Assembly: GCA_020161815.1 (NCBI GenBank)
Contig: JAIUOP010000001.1
Span: 411,806 to 475,805 of the forward strand
Direction: 5' to 3'
DNA length: 64,000 nucleotides
From: Actinomycetota bacterium
Lineage (GTDB): Bacteria; Actinomycetota; Actinomycetes; Actinomycetales; Dermatophilaceae
A program made the translations under genes and the position numbers. Position 1 is the first letter of the stretch; every line of letters starts with the position of its first letter. Below the pieces are notes generated by a model. It saw nothing but the letters and a program-made list of their open reading frames with translations. It was not told where the DNA came from and did no database searches. Below are positions 9,275 through 16,872 of the stretch, in pieces.

Positions 9275-9736
9275 TCAGCGGATCTGGCCGTCGGCACTCA
9301 TCGCGCGCCACTCGATCTTCGGGCAGGTGTCCATGACGACCTCGAGCCCGGCCTCCTCGGCGCGGGCCGCAGCGGCCTCGTCGACGACGCCCTTCTGCAT
9401 CCAGATGGCATCGATGTGCAGGCGCTCCTTGTGCGCGATCGCCTCGTCGACGACCGCCCCGACGTGCTCGCTGCTGACGAAGCAGTCGACCACCTTGATG
9501 AACTGGTCGGGGATGTCGGCCAGGCTCGCATAGGCGGTCTCGCCGAAGACCCTCTCCGCCTTGGGGTGCACCGGGATGATCGTGCGGCCCTGCTCGTACT
9601 TCAGCCAGCGCGCGACCGAGTGGGCGGGCCGCTCCTCGTTGGTGGACAGGCCGACCACGACCCAGACGCCGGGGTCCATCAGGAGGGCGCGAACGACGTC
9701 GGGGTCGTTCTGGTGCAGGGAGGGAGTCACGCTCAT
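9275..9736 (-). CDS. CoA-binding domain protein (YccU-like)
   Basis: 153 residues forming one Rossmann-type CoA-binding domain like the N-terminus of succinyl-CoA synthetase alpha and E. coli YccU. Seen: VWVVVGLSTNEERPAHSVARWL (glycine loop replaced by the YccU-type form), PVHPKAERVFGE, and the C-terminal Cys in MDTCPKIEW. The molecular role of the family is not established. It is divergent from the membrane Nudix-like gene, with 75 bp between the starts. Confidence 0.82.
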   Translation of the reverse strand: MSVTPSLHQNDPDVVRALLMDPGVWVVVGLSTNEERPAHSVARWLKYEQGRTIIPVHPKAERVFGETAYASLADIPDQFIKVVDCFVSSEHVGAVVDEAIAHKERLHIDAIWMQKGVVDEAAAARAEEAGLEVVMDTCPKIEWRAMSADGQIR

Positions 9737-9811
9737 GTCGCCATCGTTGATGGCGGTGGCTTCGGACGCAACCTCCGGAACGGTGCCAACCCGGTGTGGA
9801 AGGCTCCCGCT

Positions 9812-11752
9812 GTGACACGTCTACTCCTGCTGGTGGCCGCGGTCGCCACCATCCTGCTGCTCACAGCGGCAAGCGCCGCATTCGGCGGGGCACCCTGGTG
9901 GGAGAACCTGAGCCGGGTCGATGCCCTGCTCAGTTCCCTTCTTGCGGTCGGCGCACTGGGTGCCTTCTTCCTGACCGGTGGCCGGTGGCTTTCCCGTGCC
10001 GTGGTGCGGGCACCGATGCGTCGCGCCTGGCGGGCCGAGGGGATGCCGCGTGATCGAGCGCTGCGAGAGGCATCCATCGAGGCCGTCGTTGCTCACGCCG
10101 CCGGGTCGGCAGTCCGGCCGGGGCGCCTCCTGGCGCGTCTTGCGATGATCGAGGAGGCGGCGGGGCCTCGACGCTGGCCCTGGGCGAGTGCCCGTCGGAT
10201 CAGCTGGTTCACCGCCGTCAGTGAGCGACTCACCGATGGTTTGATTCCGCGCCTGCTCTCGCCCGACACCTCACGCGCGGTGGCGGCGTTGTGTGAGGCC
10301 GCCGCACGGGCCGATGACGACTTCCTGCACTACCGGCCGGTTCCGAGCGAATTGCTCGCACGCACGCAGGTCATGCCTGTCCGTGGCGCGGGGGACGAGG
10401 CCGTCACGGGCGTCCTCTTCCGCGATGTCGCCACCGTCCTGTCGGGCGCCCTCGTGCTCGCCGACGGAGTGCAGTGCCGGGGTGGCGCCGTGCACCGTCT
10501 CCGGGTGTGGCACTCGCATGCCAACCGGCCCAGTGGCAACTCCTTCGGCGCCACCCACGCACTGGGGGCCCGCCGCGTGGACGGCGACCGACAGGAATGT
10601 CCGTGGGGGATGGCCCTGGCCACGCAGGCCAAGACGCGTGCCGGCGACTTCGACGGTCGCGTCGTCGAACTCGAGGGAGTGGCCCTGGTCCAGGACGACC
10701 GATCCGAGGGCGTCGACATCCTGCTGCGCACCCGCGAAACCTGCTATGCCGCAACCGAGGTCATCGCCGCCGGCCCAGCAGGCGGAACGGCCGACCTGCG
10801 GTGCAAGGGGCTGGACAGGGAGAGCGCCACGGTGCGCTCGCCCAGGTGGCTCACGCTGGAGCCCGAGGTGGACGGGCCCGCTTCAGTCCACTCCCGGCCG
10901 GACACCCTCAGCGCTCGCCGCGTCGAGGTGCAGACCTCGCGTCTGGGTCTGCTCACCGCCTTCGCCGCTCTCGTTCTGCAGTACCCGTCGACCACTCACC
11001 CCGGGCTCGATCGGTCGCTGGTGCTGGCCCAGCGCTCGGCCCTCACACGCAACGGAGCGGGAGTTCTCTCGGTGGCCGGTGGAGGTGTGGTCAATCTCCC
11101 GGTCGGCAGTTGGCCCGGGGACGAAGACGCCGATGGCTTCCCCGATCTGGCCGCGGGGGTCCGTCGTGAGATCCACGAGGAGCTGGGGCTCGACCTGGCC
11201 CCAGACCAGTTCGTCCCCATGGCTGCCTATCTGATGACCCAACGCGGTCCTGTCCTGAGCTCTGCAGCTCCCACGCCCGGGCACGGCACGGGGGAGCTCG
11301 TTGCCACGGCCGCCTTCATGGTCACCGTCGACATGGACTTCCGGACCTTGCAGGCGCGACGCACCCACGCCTCGCCGAGCAAGGGGCGCTACGAGAACGC
11401 CGGACTCGTGAGCATCCCCGTGCCACACGTCGCGTCGGCGGACCCGGCGGCACTGGCTTCGGCGGCCGTCGAGTTCGTGCACACCCTGACAGAGGGTCAT
11501 GGGGCGCGCTTGGACCAGCGGGCCTACGTGGCGGCGCTCTACCTGGCCGTGGATGCCTTCGGTGCACCCGCGGCCGTCTCGGCCTTCGCGGCCACACCCT
11601 GGTGGCGGATGTCCTGGGATGACTCGCTCGACCATGCCGGCCCGCAGACACCACGGCTGACGCTCCCACCCTCAGACCTGGTTGACGACTCATCAGCGGT
11701 GCGGTTGCGGACGCTGGCAACCACGCTCGGCCTTGACATCTCCCAGTGGTGA
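9812..11752 (+). CDS. Membrane-anchored protein with degenerate Nudix motif, function unknown
   Basis: 646 residues. Two N-terminal membrane helices (about 4-24 and 36-55) precede a long cytoplasmic part. Near residue 450 RREIHEELGLDL matches the REUxEExGU core of the Nudix box, but the upstream Glu of the full box is replaced by Pro, so diphosphatase activity is doubtful. The middle section (about 170-430) matches no family I recognise. The GTG was chosen because GGAAGG lies about 9 nt upstream and the helices begin at once; earlier in-frame sequence overlaps the divergent gene. Codon choice looks less extreme than in neighbours and no copy of the dispersed word falls inside, both hinting at later acquisition. 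Confidence 0.7.
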   Translation: MTRLLLLVAAVATILLLTAASAAFGGAPWWENLSRVDALLSSLLAVGALGAFFLTGGRWLSRAVVRAPMRRAWRAEGMPRDRALREASIEAVVAHAAGSAVRPGRLLARLAMIEEAAGPRRWPWASARRISWFTAVSERLTDGLIPRLLSPDTSRAVAALCEAAARADDDFLHYRPVPSELLARTQVMPVRGAGDEAVTGVLFRDVATVLSGALVLADGVQCRGGAVHRLRVWHSHANRPSGNSFGATHALGARRVDGDRQECPWGMALATQAKTRAGDFDGRVVELEGVALVQDDRSEGVDILLRTRETCYAATEVIAAGPAGGTADLRCKGLDRESATVRSPRWLTLEPEVDGPASVHSRPDTLSARRVEVQTSRLGLLTAFAALVLQYPSTTHPGLDRSLVLAQRSALTRNGAGVLSVAGGGVVNLPVGSWPGDEDADGFPDLAAGVRREIHEELGLDLAPDQFVPMAAYLMTQRGPVLSSAAPTPGHGTGELVATAAFMVTVDMDFRTLQARRTHASPSKGRYENAGLVSIPVPHVASADPAALASAAVEFVHTLTEGHGARLDQRAYVAALYLAVDAFGAPAAVSAFAATPWWRMSWDDSLDHAGPQTPRLTLPPSDLVDDSSAVRLRTLATTLGLDISQW

Positions 11753-11861
11753 CGGGGTTCGGTGGCTTGCATTGCGTGCGTGCGCGGAGTTGGGTGGACC
11801 GTATGCCGTGTGGCGTGCCCGCCCGGGGCGCGGCCGCGCGACCTGACTCGAGGAGACGTGC

Positions 11862-12923
11862 ATGAAGTTCGGACTGTTCATCCCGCAGGGCTGGCGCCAC
11901 GACCTCGTGGGGATCGACCCCTCCCTGCACTGGGGGGTCATGGCCGGGCTGGCCAAGCGTGCCGACGCCAACGAGGACTGGACCTCGCTGTGGGTGTTCG
12001 ACCACTTCCACACCCTGCTGCACCCGACCGAGGAGGCGACCCACGAGGCGTGGTCGCTCATGGCGGCGTTCGCCGGGATCACCTCGCGGATCCGGCTGGG
12101 CCAGATGTGCACGTGCATGAGCTATCGCAACCCGGCCTACCTGGCCAAGGTGGCGACGACGGTCGACATCGTCTCCGAGGGCCGGCTCGAGATGGGCATC
12201 GGCGCCGGGTGGTACGAGCACGAGTGGCTGGCCTATGGCTACGGCTTCCCCTCGGCCGGTGAACGGCTCGGTCGACTGCGCGAGGGCGTGCAGATCATGC
12301 GCCAGATGTGGACCACCGGTTATGGCGCGCTCGACGGCAAGTACTACCAGGTCGACGGGGCGATGAACTTCCCGCTGCCCCTGCAGGGCACCTCTGCCCC
12401 CGGGAGCCAGGAGAACGGCATACCGGTGTGGATCGCCGGTGGCGGGGAGAAGGTCACGCTGCGCATCGCGGCGCAGTACGCCGACTACACCAACTGGTTC
12501 GGGGACCTCGAGGGCTTCACGGCCAAGAACGGGATCTTCAAGGAGCACTGCCGCGACCTCGGGCGGGACGAGAGCCAGGTCGTGCGCTCCTCGAACTACG
12601 ACATCATCATCGGCCACAGCCAGGGCGAGATCGACGACCGGTTGGCGGGGATCCGCGACCGACTGGAGCGCGGCGGGGTGCCGCAGGACAAGGTCGAGGC
12701 ACGGATGAAGCACTATGCCTCCTCGACCGGGTGCGGCACGCCGGAGCAGCTGGTCGAGCGGTTCACCGCGCTGGAGAAGGCGGGGATGACCTACTGCATC
12801 GCCAACTTCGCCGAGGCGGCCTATGACACCTCGGGCATCGAGGCCTTCGAGCGCGAGGTGATCCCCGAGCTCGTCGACCGCCGCGAGCACGGTCACCTCT
12901 GGCACCTGCTCACCGGCCGCTGA
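11862..12923 (+). CDS. LLM-class F420-dependent oxidoreductase
   Basis: 353 residues, a luciferase-like (beta/alpha)8 barrel. N-terminal MKFGLFIPQG, the SLWVFDHFHTLL segment, the RIRLGQMC strand and GRLEMGIGAGWYEHEW fit F420-dependent members such as Fgd/Mer relatives. F420 synthesis genes cofD and cofE are in this same window, which supports F420 rather than FMN as cofactor; the substrate is unknown. GAGGAGA precedes the ATG at good spacing. One Ile near residue 187 uses the rare codon ATA, within a copy of the dispersed word. The 109-bp upstream spacer contains another copy (11801). Confidence 0.85.
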   Translation: MKFGLFIPQGWRHDLVGIDPSLHWGVMAGLAKRADANEDWTSLWVFDHFHTLLHPTEEATHEAWSLMAAFAGITSRIRLGQMCTCMSYRNPAYLAKVATTVDIVSEGRLEMGIGAGWYEHEWLAYGYGFPSAGERLGRLREGVQIMRQMWTTGYGALDGKYYQVDGAMNFPLPLQGTSAPGSQENGIPVWIAGGGEKVTLRIAAQYADYTNWFGDLEGFTAKNGIFKEHCRDLGRDESQVVRSSNYDIIIGHSQGEIDDRLAGIRDRLERGGVPQDKVEARMKHYASSTGCGTPEQLVERFTALEKAGMTYCIANFAEAAYDTSGIEAFEREVIPELVDRREHGHLWHLLTGR

Positions 12924-12944
12924 GGAGCTGCTTCTCCTCGTTGA

Positions 12945-12985
12945 GTGCGTAGAAATTCCATGCCAGGGCGCAGTTCTCTACGCAC
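12945..12985. repeat. 41-bp palindromic element A, upstream of the AbiEi/DUF559 gene
   Basis: GTGCGTAGA at the left end pairs with TCTACGCAC at the right end (9-bp arms). It is followed by CTAACGC, which also follows element B (14065-14105). The inner left half, AATTCCATGCC, matches the reverse complement of the inner right half of B, so A and B lie in opposite orientations on either side of one gene. Confidence 0.75.
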
Positions 12986-13043
12986 CTAACGCGTGCCTGT
13001 GGACAACGACGGGAGCGTCGTCGAAGTGCGGCATGGTCCTTGC

Positions 13044-14072
13044 ATGCGACAGCTTCACGACGAGTTGCTCGAGGTGGCGAGCCGGCAGGAGGGCCTGCTC
13101 ATGCGTGCCCAGTGCCGGGCGGCGGGCATGACGGACGCGGTCATCGCGCACCGAGTTCGGTCCGAACGGTGGCGGTTGATCCGGCGCGGGGTCTACCAGA
13201 CCGAGCCGGGGCGCAGTGGTTGGCCGGTCGAAGCGACCGCGGCGCTCCTTGCCGCCGCTGACGTCTCCCCGTATGCCGTGGGCGAACTCCCGGCGTGGAC
13301 AGGCACTCCGCCGGTGGCCCTGTGGGGCGAGTCGGCCGCTCGCGCTTGGGGCCAGGAGGTCCGACGCCCGCGGCCGGGGATTGCACTGGTCGTCCCGGTC
13401 GGGCGGGTGGTGGCGGCGGGTGAGGGCACGACGATCCGCAGGGTCCGCAAGTGGGAAGGCCTCGTCGACGAGCATCAGTTCCCCTGGCGGACCACCCGGG
13501 CGGCGACGGTCATCGACTGCGGATCGTTGGGCACCGAGGACGGCGCCTTCAACTGGTTGTCGCGCGGTGTGCGGGACGGTTTCGTCCGCAGCGCAGACCT
13601 CCAGGCCGAGCTCGCCCGTCGTCGCCGGGTCCGACACGGGATGCTCATGCGCGAGGCGCTCGGCGATGTGGCCGCCGGAGCCATGTCGGCCGCTGAGCTG
13701 AGGTATGTCCGCTCCGTCGAGCGACCGCACGGGCTGCCGGCCGCGGTCCGTCAACGACGCAGTGAGGCCGGAGGTGGGTCGTACCACGACAACGTCTACC
13801 AGGACTTCGCGGTGGTCATCGAGGTCGATGGACGGCTCGGGCATGAACAGTGGGCAGATCGGGTGCGGGACGGCCGGCGGGATCGCCAGCTCGTGGGCCT
13901 GACCGGCCAGTGGACGTCGAGGGTGTTCTGGCCGGACGTCGCGGTCACGCCTTGCGCGACGGCCGTCGAGGTGGCCGGGCTCCTTCGTGCTCGAGGCTGG
14001 ACGGGGCGCGTGGTGACCTGCTCGCGTGTGGGCTGCCCGGTCGAGGCGTGGAGCCTCCCGCAAGGTGCGTAG
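13044..14072 (+). CDS. AbiEi-like/DUF559 domain protein
   Basis: 342 residues. The N-terminal 60 residues (LLEVASRQEGLLMRAQCRAAG onward, then WRLIRRGVYQ) form the winged-helix domain of AbiEi-type antitoxins. The C-terminal 100 resemble DUF559, a Vsr/restriction-endonuclease-like fold, with VVIEVDGRLGHEQWADRVRDGRRDRQL. The family is common and multicopy in Actinobacteria; its function is not established, though nuclease or defence roles are suspected. No AbiEii toxin partner is adjacent. The ATG fits the family start; a GTG at 12993 is an alternative. The stop codon is supplied by the left arm of element B. Confidence 0.75.
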   Translation: MRQLHDELLEVASRQEGLLMRAQCRAAGMTDAVIAHRVRSERWRLIRRGVYQTEPGRSGWPVEATAALLAAADVSPYAVGELPAWTGTPPVALWGESAARAWGQEVRRPRPGIALVVPVGRVVAAGEGTTIRRVRKWEGLVDEHQFPWRTTRAATVIDCGSLGTEDGAFNWLSRGVRDGFVRSADLQAELARRRRVRHGMLMREALGDVAAGAMSAAELRYVRSVERPHGLPAAVRQRRSEAGGGSYHDNVYQDFAVVIEVDGRLGHEQWADRVRDGRRDRQLVGLTGQWTSRVFWPDVAVTPCATAVEVAGLLRARGWTGRVVTCSRVGCPVEAWSLPQGA

Positions 14073-14105
14073 AGATTCTCGCCAGGGCATGGAGTTTCTA
14101 CGCAC
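14065..14105. repeat. 41-bp palindromic element B, overlapping the gene's 3' end
   Basis: Same length and same GTGCGTAGA/TCTACGCAC arms as element A, followed by the same CTAACGC. The TAG within its left arm (14070-14072) is the stop codon of the AbiEi/DUF559 gene. It may act as a terminator or mark a mobile cassette. Confidence 0.75.
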
Positions 14106-14171
14106 CTAACGCCAGGGGGAGGTGGGGAGGGGGGAGCGGGGCGGGAAGCGTGAGGGGAGGCACACGGCGAG

Positions 14172-14190
14172 AGGTGAGCACACGGCATAC
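14172..14190 (-). repeat. 19-nt copy of one arm of the ahcY palindrome
   Basis: AGGTGAGCACACGGCATAC here is identical to 19 bases of the right arm of the palindrome after ahcY (46250-46268). It ends in a copy of the dispersed word and stands just upstream of the acyl-CoA dehydrogenase promoter. Confidence 0.8.
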
Positions 14191-14197
14191 CGGTCGG

Positions 14198-14203
14198 TAG
14201 ATT
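14198..14203 (+). promoter_or_regulatory. -10 box of the acyl-CoA dehydrogenase gene
   Basis: TAGATT stands exactly 7 nt before the ATG at 14211, the leaderless layout. There is no Shine-Dalgarno sequence in the 7-nt spacer TGGGCGC, which rph shares exactly. Confidence 0.6.
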
Positions 14204-14210
14204 TGGGCGC

Positions 14211-15377
14211 ATGAGTGGCGCCACCGACTTCGACCTGTTCCGCACCAGCGAGTTCCACGAGGAGCTGCGCGCCGCCGTGCAGGACGTCGTGCGCGACAAG
14301 ATCGCCCCGTATGCCGCGGCCGTGGACGAGGAGGCGCGCTACCCCCAGGAGGCGCACGACGCTCTCGTGGCCAGTGACTTCTTCGCCCCGCACGTGCCGG
14401 AGGAGTACGGCGGCGTCGGCGCCGACGCCCTCGCGACCTGCATCGTCATCGAGGAGGTCGCCCGCGCGGACGCCAGCGCCAGCCTGATCCCCGCGGTCAA
14501 CAAGCTCGGCTCGCTGCCGGTCATGCTCGGGGCCTCCGAGGAGGTCAAGCAGCGCTACCTGCCGCCGCTCGCCCGCGGCGAGGCCGGCTTCTCCTACGGA
14601 CTCTCCGAGCGCGAGGCCGGCTCCGACACCGCCTCGATGAAGTGCCGCGCCCGCCGCGACGGCGACGACTGGGTGCTGAATGGCCAGAAGTCGTGGATCA
14701 CCAACGCCGGCGTGAGCGAGTACTACACCGTCCTCGCCGTCACGGACCCCGACGGTCCGCGCGGCAACAACGTCAGCGCCTTCGTCGTCGAGAAGTCCGA
14801 CGCGGGCTTCACCTTCGGCGAGAAGGAGCGCAAGCTCGGCATCAAGGGCAGCCCCACCCGCGAGCTGCACTTCGACAACTGCCGCATCCCAGGCGACCGC
14901 ATCGTCGGCGCCGAGGGCGACGGGCTCAAGATCGCCCTGCGCACCCTCGACCACACCCGCGTGACGATCGGCGCGCAGGCCGTCGGCATCGCCCAGGGCG
15001 CTCTCGACCACGCGCTGGCCTACGTCAAGGAGCGCAAGCAGTTCGGCAAGCACATCGCGGACTTCCAGGGCATCCAGTTCATGCTCGCCGACATGGCGAT
15101 GGAGCTCGAGGCCGCGCGCACCATGGTGTACGTCGCCGCCGCCAAGTCCGAGCGGGGTGACGCCGACCTGTCCTTCTTCGGCGCGGCCGCCAAGTGCTTC
15201 GCGTCCGACGTCGCCATGAAGATCACGACCGACGCGGTCCAGCTGCTCGGCGGCGCCGGCTACACCCGCGACTTCCCGCTGGAGCGGATGATGCGCGACG
15301 CCAAGATCACCCAGATCTACGAGGGCACCAACCAGGTGCAGCGGATCGTCATGGCGCGCCAGCTGCTCAAGGGCTGA
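14211..15377 (+). CDS. Acyl-CoA dehydrogenase (FadE25-like)
   Basis: 388 residues, full length for a soluble FAD-dependent acyl-CoA dehydrogenase of beta-oxidation or branched-chain degradation. Seen: helical N-terminal domain; FAD-site SEREAGSDT and KSWITNAG; C-terminal KQFGKHIADFQGIQ, QLLGGAGYTRDFP; and catalytic base Glu371 in IYEGTNQVQR. In mycobacteria the counterpart fadE25 also lies near purK/purE and the carboxylase genes. It converges on the LCP gene across a tandem-repeat spacer. Confidence 0.95.
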   Translation: MSGATDFDLFRTSEFHEELRAAVQDVVRDKIAPYAAAVDEEARYPQEAHDALVASDFFAPHVPEEYGGVGADALATCIVIEEVARADASASLIPAVNKLGSLPVMLGASEEVKQRYLPPLARGEAGFSYGLSEREAGSDTASMKCRARRDGDDWVLNGQKSWITNAGVSEYYTVLAVTDPDGPRGNNVSAFVVEKSDAGFTFGEKERKLGIKGSPTRELHFDNCRIPGDRIVGAEGDGLKIALRTLDHTRVTIGAQAVGIAQGALDHALAYVKERKQFGKHIADFQGIQFMLADMAMELEAARTMVYVAAAKSERGDADLSFFGAAAKCFASDVAMKITTDAVQLLGGAGYTRDFPLERMMRDAKITQIYEGTNQVQRIVMARQLLKG

Positions 15378-15380
15378 GCC

Positions 15381-15477
15381 GTATGCCGTCCGCTCACCCG
15401 AGCGGTCGGCGCACCTGAGCCTTGGTTCACCCGAGCGGTCGGCTCACCCGAGCCGTCGGGTCGGCCGAGCGGTCGGC
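15381..15477. repeat. Tandem 15-19 bp repeats between converging genes
   Basis: About five degenerate copies of a unit like CTCACCCGAGCGGTCGG run through the 100-bp gap between the acyl-CoA dehydrogenase and LCP stop codons. The first is preceded by the dispersed word in its extended form GTATGCCGTCCGCT. Alternating CGAGCGGTCGG/CCGAGC blocks can fold into several alternative hairpins, so a two-way termination role is plausible. Confidence 0.65.
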
Positions 15478-16872
15478 TCAGCCGGCGCTCGGCTGACCGT
15501 CGGTGCCGGCCGGCGGGCCGGTCAGCGGCTCGTCCTTCTTCAGCGCGTCGAAGAGGGCCAGGGCACGTTCCTTGTCCCACTGCACCGCCACGCCGGCCTT
15601 GGTCTGCAGGGCCGTGGTCCGGATCGGGACCACGAGGGAGAGCCCCTCGCCGGCGCTCACCGAGCGCATCGTCATGAGCATCGAGGCGGTCTCGCTCATC
15701 GAGGTGTCCTCGCCGAGCTTGATGCCGGCGGCACCGGCGTGGGTGAAGTCCCAGTAGCGCCACGGGTTGAGGACGGTGCTCGGCCGGGCGGCCTTGGCGA
15801 CGACGGCGGAGAGGAAGGTCCGCTGGCGCTCGGCTCGGCCGATGTCACCGCGAGGGTCGGAGTAGCGGGCGCGGACGTAGCCCAGGGCGTTCGGGCCACT
15901 GAGGGTCTGGCAGCCCGCCGGCAGGTCGATGCCGGCCATGTCGTCCTTCATCGGGGCGTCGAGGCAGATGTCGACGCCGCCGAGGGCGTCGACGGTGCCC
16001 GCGAAGCCGCCGAAGCCGATCTCGAGGTAGCCGTCCAGTCGCAGGCCGGTGGCGTTCTCCACGGTCGCGGCGAGCAACTGGGGCCCACCGAGTGAGAACG
16101 CGGCGTTGATCTTGTTCCGTCCGTGCCCGGGGATCTCGACGTAGGAGTCGCGGGGGATGGAGACGAGCGAGGACATGCCGCTCTCGCTCTTGTGCAGCAG
16201 CATGATCGTGTCGGACCGGTTGCCATCGGTCTGCCCGGTGGCCAGTTCCTGCTCCTGCTCGGCGGACAGGCCCGCCCGTGAATCGGAGCCGACGAGAAGG
16301 TAGTTCGCACCCTTCCCCGCACTGGGCCGCTGCCCGGACGGAGTGGAGTCCACGCGGGTCACCGACGAGTACGCGTGCCAGGGCACGGCGACGGCATACA
16401 CCAGGAAGGCGAGGAGCAGCAGGAGGGCGGTGCGCAGGAGTCGGCGTCCACGCCCGGGGCGGCGACCCGGGCGTGGAGCTGGCGGACGTGGCGCACGCGG
16501 TGGCGGCACGACCGGCATCTGGCGGGTGGCCGGGACCACCCGCCCCGCGTCCTGGCTGCTCGAGCCGGGGGGCATCGCCACCGGCTGCGGGCGCGGACGG
16601 GCGGGTGCGCGACCGGGCGTCCGGCCGGCGTCTCGCCCGGGTGTGCGACCACCCGGTGTGCGACGGCCCGGTGTGCGAGGGCCTCTCGTGTCGATGACGT
16701 AGACCTCGTCGTCCTCGGGGGGACGCGGGCCGCGCGGGCGCTCGCCACCGACCGGGCGCTCGGTGCGCGGCTCTCGCCCGGGCCGGCGGGGGCGGTCAGG
16801 ACGCGGGGGGCCGTCAGGGCGCCCGCGGCGGTCAGGACGCTGGGGGATGGGACGGACGTCGTCGTCACTCAT
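15478..16872 (-). CDS. LytR-CpsA-Psr (LCP) wall-glycopolymer ligase
   Basis: 464 residues. A cytoplasmic tail of about 145 residues, very rich in Pro, Arg and Gly with repeated TPGR-type units, precedes one membrane helix (about 145-165) and an extracellular LCP domain. LCP enzymes move polyprenyl-phosphate-linked polymers onto peptidoglycan. Family residues seen: LLVGSDSRAG, RSDTIMLLH, SIPRDSYVEIPG, KINAAFSLGGP, ARYSDPRGDIGRAERQR. It is the last gene of the glycosyltransferase operon: its ATG overlaps the upstream stop by 8 bp. The mycobacterial counterpart Rv3267 occupies the same neighbourhood. The long charged tail may bind or be phosphorylated by partners; that is inference. Confidence 0.92.
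   Translation of the reverse strand: MSDDDVRPIPQRPDRRGRPDGPPRPDRPRRPGREPRTERPVGGERPRGPRPPEDDEVYVIDTRGPRTPGRRTPGGRTPGRDAGRTPGRAPARPRPQPVAMPPGSSSQDAGRVVPATRQMPVVPPPRAPRPPAPRPGRRPGRGRRLLRTALLLLLAFLVYAVAVPWHAYSSVTRVDSTPSGQRPSAGKGANYLLVGSDSRAGLSAEQEQELATGQTDGNRSDTIMLLHKSESGMSSLVSIPRDSYVEIPGHGRNKINAAFSLGGPQLLAATVENATGLRLDGYLEIGFGGFAGTVDALGGVDICLDAPMKDDMAGIDLPAGCQTLSGPNALGYVRARYSDPRGDIGRAERQRTFLSAVVAKAARPSTVLNPWRYWDFTHAGAAGIKLGEDTSMSETASMLMTMRSVSAGEGLSLVVPIRTTALQTKAGVAVQWDKERALALFDALKKDEPLTGPPAGTDGQPSAG

Noticed and set aside
13044..14072. A complete AbiE toxin-antitoxin system
   Set aside because: No AbiEii nucleotidyltransferase toxin is adjacent, and the C-terminal domain is DUF559-like.
12945..14105. 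An insertion sequence around the AbiEi/DUF559 gene
   Set aside because: No transposase and no target-site duplication are visible; the flanking elements are themselves palindromes.
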